64,000 bases of DNA from Reticulitermes speratus (Eukaryota > Arthropoda > Insecta > Blattodea > Rhinotermitidae), in NCBI GenBank assembly GCA_021186555.1, contig JAJKFL010000216.1, positions 62,001 to 126,000 of the forward strand, written 5' to 3'. A program made the translations under genes and the position numbers. Positions 47,101 to 59,073 of the stretch are shown here, piece after piece. The notes under the pieces were generated by a model, which ran no database searches, was not told the origin of the DNA, and saw only the letters and a list, made by a program, of their open reading frames with translations. Every line of letters begins with the position of its first letter. Within the stretch, counting starts at the first letter, position 1.

Positions 47101-50100
47101 GTTCCACATACTGTACATGTTTAACATAGTCTGTTATCCGTGCACACTGAATTTCCGTGATTGAATTGACATCAAAGCTCAGTTATGTGGAGGCGAGTGT
47201 TCTATTTAATGTACTTTGTATATAACGACAGTTTTGTGAACGTAGTGTGACATTTTATTGCTTAATCAATGTCTCATGTCACTCAGATTTTAATTACATA
47301 TTTAGTAGAGGTGGTAACATTACAAGACCGCCAAAATCCTCCTCATATATATATATATATATATTTGGTAATCAATAAATATGTAACAGTACTCATTCTT
47401 TAATGTTCTAGCCATTGTGTCGACAATTCATTATAACTCTCCACTTTTGAATTACTTAAAATATCATTTGTGAAAAGGATTTATTTTAGTCTCAAAGAAT
47501 ACAGCAATCGAAAATTGGACGCACTGGAATCATGGTGTTTATAGGCAGGCTCAGAAGGAAGAAAGAAATCATGTGCTTATTATTCAACATATATAGTTGC
47601 TCTACTGAATTCAAAATACATATCCCATTGTAATATTCTCAAGGACATATGTGTGCGCTTAACGATAGTACTGGGAAGTAGTGGTGTTAATGTTGACAGA
47701 ACTGAAGAATCCCTACACAGAAAACATGTATTACTTTGGCATTAGAAGAAACAAGTGGTAAAATGGGAGAGACAATCTATTTTCTACCAAAAATCGGAAG
47801 CCATATGATGCATGAGAATTGGGAGTGGATATGTTTTACAATCTGGTTTAAGACCTTATACACAGGAATCATTATGGCGCTGAGAATACTTTCCCTTTGC
47901 ACGTCTTGCTGAAAACTGTTTAATTCACTTAACGGCACATGACTCAACGAAATACATAAAATAAATGCATTATCCTTATTTTATTTCGACATTTTTATTC
48001 GTCAAACTCTTTTGAGGAGTAAAATTAGGTTTTCAAATGTTCTCTTAACTGAAAAGTATCTCCTTGAAATAAACTAATAACATTTTTCTTGTTAAATTTG
48101 ATGGTTATAAATTATATCTAAGTCATGTTTAAACAAAACGTGTAGGAACTTCCATACACGAATTACCCACACCATGAAACAGAGAAGGAATGAAAACTGA
48201 TGGGAAAATATCAGGTTTTAACCTGTGCTGATGATATGACATGGTGGAAATACTTAATTAACACTGCAAATATATATGCATTATATTACATCAACTCAAG
48301 AGTTGGAGCTAGAATTTTGTTCAGAGAGAATTATAAGAAATTTACAAAAATATTCAGAGCGGAAGTTCTGCTGTTCCTGTACCATACCTTACTCTATGTA
48401 GCAATTTAGACATTAAAATATACAACCCCATAATTTTGGCTTCTGTTTCAAATACGTGCGAACATATGGCTTGTATATTATGCGAGAAATATTAGAGTGG
48501 GTTTGTGAGAACCAAATTCTAAGATCAGCATCTTAGTGTATGAAGGAGAAGGTGGTATGAAACACGAAAACATTTTAAAATTAGAATCTTCTTCAAGTAA
48601 TATCAATAACCTTATGAAATCATGGATTACATGTAATCATATAAACGTCCAGCTTGCGGATAGAGACGCAAATTTTCAATAAATGTGTTTACAGTCCGCA
48701 GAGAGAATAGATGGAACAATATTACTGAAATGGATTTTAAGTAACCTGGTTTGAACGTCGTGAAATGGACAGTGATACATTGAGATCTGTTGTGGCTTAA
48801 AGAGGAATTTAGTTTTATCATTAATGTGGTAAAATGTGAGAGAATATCTGTATAATGACTTTAGGAAGACGTATGTTGCAATAGAGTTTGGGAGAGGGGA
48901 TGCTTTACAGACTTGATTAAGACCTTATAATAAAGGAATTGGTTATGCTGATGAGAATACTTTCGCTTTGTACTTCATACTGATAAAGTGTTAAATTCAT
49001 TGAAGGGAACATGACTCAATGAACTATATCAGTTTCAGTTTCAATTCTTAATAAAATGCAAACCGGGTAATGCTTTACAGGAAAAGCAGTTTTCATTCAG
49101 GATATCCTTTCGAAAAGTCCAGAACAGTAGGCGGAGCTCCAAGTAGTTACACAAACGGGAGTGAAATGTGCTGTTCAGAGGGCCTTTTTAACATCAGTCC
49201 TGAGGCCCAAAACTAGGCATCAGTATATGCTAATTTTATTACCTTACATAGCACATGTACTGTGAGCAACAAGGATTCTATAGTTAATATCAAGAAACAA
49301 AACGTGACAGTTTAAGAAGACTTACTTCTAGCACAGTACTTCTTATTTCGACATGCTCCTTGGAATTCAGCGTGTCATGGGCACACAAATGATTTTCAAC
49401 ACTTAACAAACAATGTGGGCCGGGATAGCTTAGTCGGTATAGGGACTTCCTACGGACTGGACCGTCTGGGGATCAAATCCGGATGGGGGCTACATTTTCC
49501 TCACCCGTCCAGACCGGCCCTGATTCTCAACCAGCCTCCTGTAAAATGGGTACCGGGTGTCTTTGCCGGGGGTAAAGCTGCCGGGGCCTGGAGTTGACCA
49601 CCCACCCCCATCTAGGGCGGAGGTTAAAGAAAGAGTAGATGTATACACCTCTAATTCCCCCTTGGCCTTCATGGCCTGTTATAGGGTAAACTTTACCTTT
49701 ACCTGTACCTTTCTTTACCTTTATCTTTACCTTAACCTTAACAAACAAACACGTCTTGATGCATAAAATCGTGTATGTTAACCATATTGTCGTTAAAGTG
49801 ACAGTAGATATGTACTGCAATGCTCAGTCAGACGAAGGTTCCCCTATATGGAAATTCAGAATTAGCAGCATTGTAATTTAAACACATCTTCATTAGCAAA
49901 TACAAACGAGCAATGTCTTTGCAGTATCGCACGCCTTGTGTGGGCGCTACGGATGAAGATATGCAAATTAAGATTTGGAAATGTCACTCGTCACTGATTC
50001 ACGCCACCGAACTACAAATCATAATTACGCACACACAGTTCCATACCACATTTTATTACTACTCAAGCTGAAAACGTTGCTTCAGGCACTAAAGACTTTA

Positions 50101-51712
50101 ATGTAAGTGGCTGCTACAATTATGTGACTTTGCACCTAGCTGGAACCGTCGCATACCATCAGTATACTGAATTTGTTCCTCAGCATCTTTAAACTTATGC
50201 GAAATACAAGGGTACTTCTGGCATGGTTTCAGGGTTGGAAGTAAATGCACTTATGTCCTACGTCTAGATGGATCAAACATTTGTTTTCACTGCCTACTTT
50301 CAGTATACAAATATTTTCAAAATCAGGAATTTTGAAAATAATTTCTAAGTTTTCACTGCTCATTGTTCTGCCATATTTAGCAACACTACACTTTCTGCGA
50401 ATTCTTACAAAATTATTCAACTTTTAATATTGCACGTCGAAAAAAATATATTTAAAATCCGCGAATTAATTTCGCCATAACCAACTCAACATATAGTTCA
50501 ATCATACATAGAATTGTAGTAACACACTTGGGGTCAGGCCTACCTCGTTGAAGAATCAGGTGTAGGTGGATGTTTCCTTGCTCGCAGATCATGGCTATCT
50601 TTAATATGCTTTACTTTCTGGACTGATCTACTACGATTGAACGAAAACAATTCTTCTGTCGTATTGGGGATCGCAATTATGATCTATTTTCCATACGAGG
50701 GTTTCCTGTAGATTATCCGAAGAGAACATCCTGATTGCATTCGAGAAATAAAGACATTAATAGCTGACTTGCCTATACCACGAATAAAATAAGCCCAAGG
50801 TCATAATTACGTACTTTCCCAAAAACAAATCACACCACTGACAATGAATTCTATCGGATTACTAAAGAGTTTTCCTGACAGTGAGATGTGCAAACAAGAA
50901 TGTATTTGCCCATTAAAAACTTCAATTTTCAGGTGTCTTCAATAAATCATGAATTCGAAGAATATCATTTTCTGAAACCTATGTCTCAATGGAACGAACA
51001 CCTATGAAGCCAACTGTATGTAGGTGTTGATTCATAGAGACCAAAATTACAATCTCTCTCAAAATGGCTTAGGCGTAAATGTTATTATCAATACGCAGAT
51101 GGAAATCATAATGTAATTACAGAGAAGCAAACCGCATGTCCGAAATATAAGAAATTTATTACACTTCATTTATGTTTCAACTTAAAAGTAATAAGAATAT
51201 GCACATTGAGCAAAACTGCTTAACGAATGTCTTATAACATTTACTGCAGTGTGTACGTTCTTGTTAATCTCAGTCGTGAGAACAGCATTGGTGATGCACG
51301 CAACAAGCGTAGGGGAATGCAGATACAAATTGTTATTCTGGAAATCTAAGCCAAATATGTGAGGATATTAACTGGCAGCATCTTGCTTAGTATCAGGTCA
51401 CAAATTATTTTCCTGTGAATAAAGTTGATTTCCAACAGATACGGAGAATAAAATGTTTTTGAGAAGGATTTTGTGTTCAAATGTTTATTCAGGCAACTAT
51501 AATATATAAATATTCAGGTTACCAATACGTTTGTTCTTCAGGTGAAGACAGTAATGTAAATAAACTTTTCAAGTATAGTGGATACAGATCTTCCTTCCTA
51601 AGTGCCTGTAATTCTACTTATCTTTTTGCAGATGATCAACCAGTCTATATCCGTCTTCATGTTTCTTCTACATGTGAGAGACAAGAATACCGAGCACTCT
51701 CAGCTGGTGTAA
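37568..51712 (+). CDS. Odorant receptor gene, copy B (7 exons; exon 2 frameshifted)
   Basis: An insect odorant receptor (7tm_6), which would act with Orco as an odour-gated cation channel in antennal neurons. Exons are 37,568-37,863, 38,844-39,121, 42,760-43,025, 43,125-43,224, 46,322-46,426, 46,640-46,795 and 51,632-51,712. All junctions are GT-AG with matching phases (2, 0, 2, 0, 0, 0). The spliced length is about 426 codons, normal for the family. The start is the ATG at 37,568; an in-frame GTG upstream is ignored. Family features are an N-terminal Leu-rich segment, [11 protein letters not shown] in exon 2, CIRHHQDI in exon 3, WGCDW and FTLTAGKF in exon 6. The gene extends into block B; copy A is its tandem paralogue. 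One extra base near 39,053-39,057 in exon 2 breaks the frame, so it is either a young pseudogene, a sequencing error, or rescued by the duplicated exon end at 39,163. Confidence 0.85.
37918..38133. repeat. Foldback repeat with hammerhead-like cores, in OR intron 1
   Basis: The arms 37,918-38,017 and 38,033-38,133 are imperfect reverse complements separated by about 15 bases, with outer ends CAGTAGATT and AATCTACTG. Each arm, read outward from the centre, contains CTGATGA, a T, a helix II-like GC pairing and GAAA (38,053-38,059 and 38,074-38,077 on plus; 37,998-37,992 and 37,977-37,974 on minus). This matches the layout of the Penelope hammerhead motifs elsewhere in the window. It may be a head-to-head remnant of Penelope-like ends. 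No target duplication was found. Confidence 0.7.
38844..39121 (+). CDS. OR copy B exon 2 (frameshifted near 3' end)
   Basis: Acceptor TTTACAG, donor CAG|GTACAC. It encodes the region from the first loop into TM3/TM4, with [17 protein letters not shown] and a [10 protein letters not shown] segment. After ELVF the frame must shift by one base for the expected [14 protein letters not shown]...NLTQ end. The tandem neighbour at 39,163-39,251 lacks that extra base. Confidence 0.78.
39163..39251 (+). CDS. Duplicate of OR exon 2 3' end
   Basis: A second copy of the last ~88 coding bases of exon 2 plus donor (CAG|GTATAT) and following intron bases (TACTGTATAAATAC), about 130 bases downstream of the first. 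It reads [20 protein letters not shown]...NITQ in an open frame with the same phase-0 end. An AG precedes it (39,159-39,162), but I found no splice route that joins it in frame to the front of exon 2. It is probably non-functional, yet its frame is intact. Confidence 0.6.
39252..42759. other. OR copy B intron 2
   Basis: A long AT-rich intron. It holds a short (TTTACA)n run at about 41,333-41,362 and a SINE-derived fragment at 41,735-41,950. I see no further exon, and exon 2 to exon 3 phases already agree. Confidence 0.6.
41735..41950 (-). mobile_element. SINE-derived fragment with poly(C/G) tract
   Basis: On the minus strand it reads GACTGAG...GAGTACCAGGATCATTTCTGG, a G14 tract (C14 at 41,872-41,885), GGTAAAGGCGGCCGGCGC and CCTCAACCTCCTGGAACCCT. 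The 'GTACCxGG...TTxCxGG...GGGTAAAGxxGCCGG' core resembles the body of the SINE at 4,026. The head and tail are not visible, so it is a fragment. Overlapping open frames are not genes. Confidence 0.55.
42760..43025 (+). CDS. OR copy B exon 3
   Basis: Acceptor CTCACGCAG, donor CG|GTGCAA. It encodes a membrane segment ([20 protein letters not shown]), the QLEKL.AALL.IR helix, a variable polar loop, and the conserved [12 protein letters not shown] signature preceding TM5. It ends in phase 2. Confidence 0.87.
43125..43224 (+). CDS. OR copy B exon 4
   Basis: A 100-base exon after a T-rich tract and TTTCAG; the donor is ACG|GTAAAT. It continues HHQDIKR into [15 protein letters not shown] and a hydrophobic membrane segment ([17 protein letters not shown]). 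Found by phase continuity with exon 3. Confidence 0.85.
43480..43620 (-). mobile_element. Penelope-type terminal remnant with hammerhead-like core
   Basis: On the minus strand: GGC, CTGAGGA (43,598-43,592), T, a perfect GACAAC/GTTGTC helix, GAAA (43,575-43,572), palindromic ACATGT, then AACGATG. The layout is that of the Penelope hammerheads here, but the bases after the cleavage site do not pair with those before the core. So helix I is lost and it is likely inactive. Confidence 0.5.
44078..44112. repeat. (TA)n microsatellite
   Basis: An uninterrupted run of about 17 TA units in OR intron 4. Confidence 0.95.
45093..45147. repeat. (CA)n microsatellite
   Basis: About 25 CA units with one AA interruption near 45,113 and a TA near 45,137. 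The minus-strand open frame that crosses it is an artefact of the repeat. Confidence 0.95.
46322..46426 (+). CDS. OR copy B exon 5
   Basis: 105 bases, acceptor TTTGCCAG, donor GTAAGT. It encodes [12 protein letters not shown] and a membrane segment. It is the paralogue of 938-1,042. Confidence 0.85.
46640..46795 (+). CDS. OR copy B exon 6
   Basis: 156 bases, acceptor TTCTTTCAG, donor GTAAGA. It encodes the WGCDW stretch, [15 protein letters not shown] and the FTLTAGKF box. It is the paralogue of 1,256-1,411. Confidence 0.9.
47753..49030 (+). repeat. Intronic diverged repeat pair, block B
   Basis: The two ~210-base units (about 47,753-47,965 and 48,825-49,030) match 2,365-2,575 and 3,432-3,640 of block A. 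Confidence 0.6.
49414..49736 (+). mobile_element. tRNA-derived SINE with TTTACC tail, block B
   Basis: Counterpart of 4,026-4,348, with the same target duplication CTTAACAAACAA at 49,402-49,413 and 49,737-49,748. The shared insertion shows that it predates the segmental duplication. Confidence 0.85.
51632..51712 (+). CDS. OR copy B exon 7 (last exon)
   Basis: 27 codons including TAA at 51,710, acceptor CTTTTTGCAG. Paralogue of 6,237-6,317 with one residue change (Ile for Val at the sixth position). Confidence 0.82.
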   Translation: MINQSISVFMFLLHVRDKNTEHSQLV

Positions 51713-53579
51713 CCACACGGAATTATAATTCAGAGAATACCAGTAGTTATTAGTAATATAATATTATGTGGTTTATTCAGCATTTCTCTCTCTATATATA
51801 TATATGTATCTGTGTATGTGTATATACTTGTCACGTTAATGTTTGTCTTCACATATAATTAATTATCTGGACACTGACAAATATACACTCTCATTCACAG
51901 AGTTTAATTTTTTTTATAAATGTGATTTAGCATGTAGTGAAACGCAATTTCAAACCTAAAATGTATTATGTTTCGGTATAATACGCACATAAAAATTCGT
52001 TAATGCAAGAAATTAATAAATATACAAGTGGTTTTAATTGTAACGTGGAGACGCATAATTTGAAATTAAATAAGAATTGTGTTATTCTTTTAACTGTAGC
52101 ATATTTATGCTTCGAAATTCTTACTATCCATTTGTATGTGTGTGATAAAATTTATATACAAAAGGTTTTATTTTTCTTTCTTTAAAAACATTTTGTTTCG
52201 ACATTTCAGGTGAAAAATCCATACTTTCAGAACAAAGAGCATAGACATACATGAAGATCACATACATTATTTTGTTAAATAATTCTGTCCATCTTCAATT
52301 TTCATAACCGAAAATTTGGACCGCCTTTCGGAATGTGCGTTCCAAATTTCAGACCTCAGAGTCTAGCATATTTTCGTTCCTTGCCGAACACAATCCGCCT
52401 TCCATATTTTGGGTCAACTTCAAATTGTTTGTTTAAGTCTACAGAATTAAGGACATGATAACCCGTCAACTCAACTTGTTCCATTTCTGAATTTTAAATA
52501 CGCATTATCCACACTTACGAATGTAGACAATTTATAGGTTTTGAAGAGCTTGAAGATTCTGCATAGTGTTTGGAATTCTAAACGCAACTACATTTGTTAT
52601 TTATTCTCTGTCAAAGACGTTACATATACATCATGGATATCCCTATATAATTTCTCTTAAAGTAATTTCTTTTACAGCAAATATAAATATATTTTCTCAA
52701 TTAACACATGCATCAGAGCGGTTTCGAAGCCATAACTCCTACACGGCACTATTAGTAGGCGTATATCATCAAATCAAAATAACAAGTACCATAGATATGC
52801 ACGTAACACTCAAGATACAACTTTAAACCCTCATTCCTGGAAATAAAAATTAAATTTACTGACCTTACAGTGTACAATCCCTGTATAAAATTGTACATTA
52901 CATAAACCACATCAGTAATTAAATAAATGTTATCTCACTCATTAAAGATTATGTTCGTCCATAAGAAATAATGAGTTCCTTACAGTTAATTGAAAAGAAG
53001 TAAACATTGGTAAACTTTTATAGTTGCAGTTATATGAGTCATAAGACGTCTTATGTAAGTGTAACTTGAACCACAAGATTCACACAAAGCTAAAAGCGTA
53101 AGAAATAATCAAATATCAATGAACCACAGCAATTTTAATATGGGTATAACTTATACCTCTTGCATTACACGCAATTAAGCCATACGTTGTTAACATAAAG
53201 CTTCTCACACTCTCTGGAAATATAAAAGCTTAAATGTAACTTTGTGGCATTCACAGAAGGTGGGATGTATTACTGCACAGACTAATAAATGCACTTATAA
53301 TTATAAGGTGTTGGTAATTTTATTAATTATTAAATTCCATTTCAAATTTTTATTAGCCAAATTATTGGATTTTTTTTTGAATTTGGAAACGGTTATCTTT
53401 CTATTCACTTTCGAATGTAGTAACAGTAATTTTGTTTTCAGCTTTAAAATCTGCCTAACGAGTTATAATTACTTTTTAATTTCTAAATATTTCAACCTCG
53501 AATTATAACATAACAGAATTTAAGTGGCCAATCCCAGTGGCCGCACGGTCTAATGCGTGGGTCTATTCACTTTCGTATG

Positions 53580-53845
53580 TTTTTTTTTGTGTGGCTAGAC
53601 AGCCTTATATGGGCCTGGGCCTCCTCGTTTCGTCGAGGTTTCATGGTCACACACATTTGAGACACACCACAGTCGGTAGGACTCCTCTGGACGAGGGACC
53701 AGCTCGTCGCAGAGACCTCTACCTGACATCACACAACACTCACCAGAGACAGACGTCCATGCCCCCGGTGGGATTCAAACCCACGATCCCAGTAAGCGAG
53801 CGGCCGAAGACCCACTCCTTAGACCGCACGGCCACTGGGATCGGC
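53580..53845 (-). mobile_element. tRNA-derived SINE, minus strand, block B
   Basis: Counterpart of 8,183-8,450, with the duplication CACTTTCGTATG at 53,568-53,579 and 53,846-53,857. A truncated plus-strand head lies at 53,526-53,567. Confidence 0.82.
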
Positions 53846-53965
53846 CACTTTCGTATGTAGTAACAGTAATTTTGTGTTCACCTCTAAAATCTGCCTAACG
53901 AGCTATAATTACTTTTTAAGCTCTAAATATTTCAACTTCGAATTATAACTAATCAGAATTTAAGT

Positions 53966-54213
53966 GGCCGATCCCAGTGGCCGCGCGGTCTAAGGCGTGG
54001 GTCTACGGCCGTTCGCTTGTTGGGATTGGGTTCGAATCCTGCCGGAGGCATGGATATCTGTCTCTTGTGAGTGTTGTGTATTGTCAAGTAGTGGTCTCTG
54101 CGACGGGGCGATCACTCGTCCAGAGGAGTCCTACCGAGTGTGGTGTGTCTGAGTGAGATCGAGGAATCTCACAGAGAAGGCCTAGGCCCACTATACTGTC
54201 GAGCCATGACAGA
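53966..54213 (+). mobile_element. tRNA-derived SINE, plus strand, block B
   Basis: Counterpart of 8,571-8,820. A and B boxes are present (GGTTCGAATCC near 54,029), with a 3-4 base loss just before the B box relative to block A. Confidence 0.77.
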
Positions 54214-56576
54214 AAATACTTAAAGTGACATATTTAATGTAATTAGAAGACAGCGCTGTACACAGCAGCATTAACTATGCGGAACATATACTTTCTCTTT
54301 ATTGTTTTTAATGATATCAACTTTGCAATCTTTTTCATAAACTGAGAATAAGAAGGGTTCCTCCTTTTGACCCCATATTGTCCTTAACTCTAACATATAT
54401 TTGAAACGAAGAGAAGAAAAAGTGTTGTAGACAACGTGTGTGAATTGTACCAAAAAAACAGAATGACATGTATGTGAAGATAATTTTTGATGTGAGATCA
54501 TTACCCTGTAGCACTCACAAAGTGGTTTGGCTGCAGTACCACTAGGTTTTAGAGGTGATCGCTCTTGCCTCTTGTCTTTCAGCAAAAATCACTCACATGC
54601 AGATAGAAAAGCAAATAATTCAAGATTTTGGACAGCTATTAAATTGCACATTACACATTAAATTTTCAAAACATAATGTATTATATTAAAGTCACTGTCC
54701 AGTACGTCGGGTGTGAAAGGGAAGATTTTCAGTGATAAAATAGGCCTCTTAGGGTATAATCTGTAATTAACCATCTTATTACCTTGTTGAAAGGGATCAA
54801 CTTAAAAGTGACTATTCAAAAGAGGAAATCCATTGGGTTGAATCTACAAATGATAATAGGAAGATTCGAAATAAGTTTCTAATTTGAAGCGTATACCAAC
54901 TAACATGTCTCGAGTGATCTAAAGTTTATGCTTATGCTTGCCGGGTTGATATAAAATTTTTACCCAGGATTAAGGGACGGTCCCTTTCTTTCCAAAACAA
55001 TATCTTAAATTCCAAATTTTCAAAACGCCGTCTTGAAACGGAGAGCCAATGGGACCTACGAATTTTACACTTGCCAAATATGGGACTACATCACGCTCTT
55101 TTGGAGAAATTTCACATTTTTAAGGAAACCAAAGAGGGCAATCAGAGAAACGACAAGCGTGCAATTGGCCACAATGTAATATTTGACGTCATTACACAAT
55201 ATACAAACCCATCACATGATAACCACACATCGTACGGCATCTGTCAGTACTTCCTTAACATAGAAGTTAAATGTAGCGTCCTTACTATTTTACGAGGTTC
55301 TGTACAAAATTGTAAGAAATAAACCCACATAAATACTTATCGACATTTTTTTATATAGGTCTGTCATATTATCAATAAGTTCGTATCCTCTTATATACAG
55401 GTCAAGTCAGCCACATATTTTAAAATAAACTGTGTGACACTAAGTGGAAATAAAAATAATTAAATACAATGTTGTGATATTCACTGAAGTTGGGATGTAT
55501 TATACGTACCAAGAAACAAATGTACGTCTCAGCATTTGGATTCGGCAATTTTATTAATTATTAAATTGTATTCCAACCATTTGTTTTAGCAAGTAATTGG
55601 ATATTTGCTGGAATCAAAAAATGGTAAGCTCTTCTATTCACACTCGTAAGTAGTTTCAGGGTCTTTTACGTGTATGATCCTTGGTGACAAAGACCTTCTA
55701 ACGCATATTTTTAGGGATACTAAAAACAGATAATTTAATCGTTATTGTTACAATATCAGTATGAGTTATTTTAACCGATCCTACCTTCAAAAGTTTCAAA
55801 TGTCCTCTGGCTTAATTGCCAAAATTCAAGTGGCGTTATTACTGAAAGAACAACTTTTAGTTTCGGATATTATGCATGATTTAACGAATAAATTTACCCA
55901 AAAACTGAGAGGGAATTATTATAAAGCATTATAAATCTGCAGACACTATACAAAATATTGCTGACTCTTCTTAGATATAATATCACACTCACCCCGCAGG
56001 GTCGTCAAATATTCATATCATAAAAACACCTAGCTCTATAGATACTTTCTGACTTACTGAATCAAAAGTACAGAAAAATATCGACACGACTCTTCAAGGT
56101 CATAAAATATAATGGCAACTAAAAAGGGAAAAGGACTGTGGCAAGCATTTCTCACTCTGTTTTGTGGCGTAAACATGAATTACACTACCTTGAAAAAAAT
56201 GAAGTGCGACTCTTACCCGTTTGGACTTAATGGATCACGTTAACCCGTATATCACAGCTATACATATGCAGCGGCATAGAATTCGAAGGTGAGCATCATT
56301 CATTAATAACTGAAAAAGTCGCATGTTCGCACCTGTCCATTTTGATTGAAAAGAGAACTAAATCACATTGTTTGACACTTTCAGAATAACAAACTACCCT
56401 ACGTAACACCTGAATATTTTAACAATTATTGTAGTCGGTTAAGAGGAGACTGGAATAAATTGCATAGTGAGGAACTTCATGGCTTGTACCCTCGCCAGTT
56501 AATGTTAAGTTGAATGCCGGGAGCTCATGGTGTTCCAAGAGTTTACCGATCCTAGTTCCATTCATGACCAACGCCT
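54214..56576. other. Intergenic sequence of block B, no gene seen
   Basis: Counterpart of 8,821-11,179. It includes the second unit of the diverged repeat (about 55,470-55,655). Indels against block A fall freely across open frames, consistent with non-coding DNA. Confidence 0.5.
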
Positions 56577-57547
56577 CTTAACTGCCGGGGTCGAAAAAGA
56601 TTAGGAATTATTAGTAGATTATTGTAGCAAAGTGTTTTACAGCGACAAGGGGGCGGTACCAGCGGTAGAGAATAGAATAATGGACAAAATGTATGTGGAA
56701 GAATTAGTGATACTAAGATAGAAGTGTTCAGGGTCGGAGTGAAGGGAATGAAGAGTAACAAACCACTAAGCGTTGATGAAATGTCAGCGGAAATGGGAAG
56801 AGCGCTCAGTACCAGAAATGGGGGAGGTGGAGGGGAGAGAAATCTTAAGTAAATATTCAAGGGAATAGAAAAGGCGAAAATTTTCCCCAGATTATGAAAA
56901 ACACTTTTACTATGTTCTATCTGAAAAGGCAAGAGAAAAGAAAACGATCCGGGCAAACACAGAGACGTCATTCTAGTAGTAAAAACGTGTAGATATTTCT
57001 TCAGTATTGCGGCAGGTAGGATGTTAGAGTGGTTGTCAAACAACGAGATGTTAAACAGATTACAGGTAGGGTGTGTAAAGTAGAATAACAATTTTAGTAT
57101 ATTTACATAGTTAAAGTAACATTATACCCATAAATAAGGAATGAAGGGATTTATCTATTTGTGATTTTTGAATCTGGAGAAGCTTTCCGATTCAGTAAAC
57201 ATTTAAGTATTATTTTATAAACTGCAAATGAAAGGTCCATGTGAAGTGTAGCGGAGTGTATGAACAGCATGTGTTAGGCATGAGAATATTACGTGAAATA
57301 GAAAAGAGAGCGAAATGACGGAGCCGAATTGGAGTTGAGCATTACGGCAGTCTGGGAACATATTTATTCAGCAATTTTGCAGATGATATTTTATACTAAT
57401 TAAGAAGGACATAAACAATCACCAGCAGTTTGCGAGCTATTTACACCTGTGCAATTGTTCGTGTTTGACTTTGTAGTGGATTTCTATAAAATAAACGGTT
57501 TACAAACAGATAGAAGTAATGTCAAAAATTTGGAAGAACTGGAACTT
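56577..57547 (+). pseudogene. Decayed LINE reverse transcriptase fragment, block B
   Basis: Counterpart of 11,180-12,150 with the same remnant motifs. It is no better preserved. Confidence 0.42.
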
Positions 57548-57820
57548 CAATATAGTGTTGGTTTTCAAGAAGTGGGGACCTCAATTAAAAAGAAAGGATA
57601 GCACACTGTGGGGCAACATCTGCACATAATATATAAATTTGTATAATTTGGGGTAAAACAGGAGAATACATGGGGAACGAGAAAGCGAAAAGCTAGGATG
57701 AAACGAAAGGATATCACACTGTAGGAGCCTCTGAAAGATGCGTAACGAGAACGCTACATAAGAATATAGATGTGATAAAAAATTTCTACGACATGATACA
57801 TGAATCCCCCATCGATGGTG

Positions 57821-59073
57821 CTTCCACCTGGTCGTGGTGGTGGAGCTTGTGTGTACCAATGACCCAGAGACCTATGCCGGCGGTAGCGCATCTACTGGTA
57901 GGACCTCCCGAGCCGGACAGGTCAAAGCGTAGGTACCCGACTAAGAGAAGCACCCTCGTCCTCCAGGTTGGTGGTTGTGCATAAGGTTAACATCCTTATC
58001 ACATAAAATAAATCTTGTTCAGAAAACAACACTAAAGCCTCGGAATGTAAGGGATAAACTGGAATTTAAAATTATGAAACTAAGGAAGGACTTGAATATG
58101 GCAACGTGGAATATACGAACGATGTTGGCCCCAGGAAAAAAGGAAGAGATTGCTGAAGAAACAGTGACAAAGAATATAGATATCCTAGCAATGCAAGAAG
58201 TAAGATGGAATGGAATAGGGAAAATAGATAAAGGAAATTACACTTTTTACTACAGTGGAACTCAAGAAAGAACTGGACAATATGGTACAGGTTTCATGGT
58301 CGCAAAACAGATAAAGGATAGAGTACTACAGTTTGATCCCATTAATGAAAGGATAAGTACATTGAGAACAAAAGGGAAATTTCGAAATATTTCAATTATA
58401 ACTATACATGCTCCCACAAAAGAGAAAGTAATCGAAACAAAGGAAGAATTCTACGAGAAGGTGGAAGAAGTATATGACAGAATACCGAAATGTGATTTCA
58501 ATGCCAAAGTTGGAACTAAGGATGTAGATACTAAAGTTACAGGAAAATATTCAATGCATACAGAAAGTAATGAAAATGGTAATTTATTTTTGTAGTTTGC
58601 AATAAGAAATAGGATGCTAATAAAGAGCACATATTTCCCTCATAAGGAAATTCATTTAGGAACTTGGAAATCTCCAGATAATAATACAATAAACCAAATT
58701 GATCATATACTGATTAATTATAGACACTCATCCTCAATAATAGACGTAAGAAGTCACAGAGTACCTAAATGTGACACAGATCACATCATAGTTAAAGCAA
58801 AAATAAGATATTAATTATGTAAGAAACTACAATACAATACAAACATCAGGAAAAAGTGGGATGTTGAGAAGTTAAAAAAGGAGGATGAAAAAATAAATAT
58901 AGAAAAGCAATGAATAGAAAACTTAATGATAAAGAGGCACAGAAGGATGAAGGAATAACAATACAGGACAGGTGGGAATCAACAGAAACAATAATTACAA
59001 AGGCAGCAGAGAAGTGGTGGGATATAAGAAGAAAGAAAACACCAATGCTTCAATAAGGGGTGTAGAAAGGCAA
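57821..59073 (+). pseudogene. RTE-like LINE endonuclease fragment, block B, catalytic motif deleted
   Basis: Counterpart of 12,425-13,700. At 58,496/58,497 a 21-base segment present in block A (13,100-13,120) is missing without shifting the frame. It removes the hydrophobic strand and Gly-Asp before FNAKVG, i.e. the catalytic GDFN region. The deletion is flanked by GAT in block A. The TAG after NLFL is shared with block A. Confidence 0.75.

Noticed and set aside
56552..57091. 179-codon minus-strand open frame, with matching shorter frames at 11,161-11,693
   Set aside because: It is split by frameshifts in block A and lies antisense to a decayed LINE reverse transcriptase.
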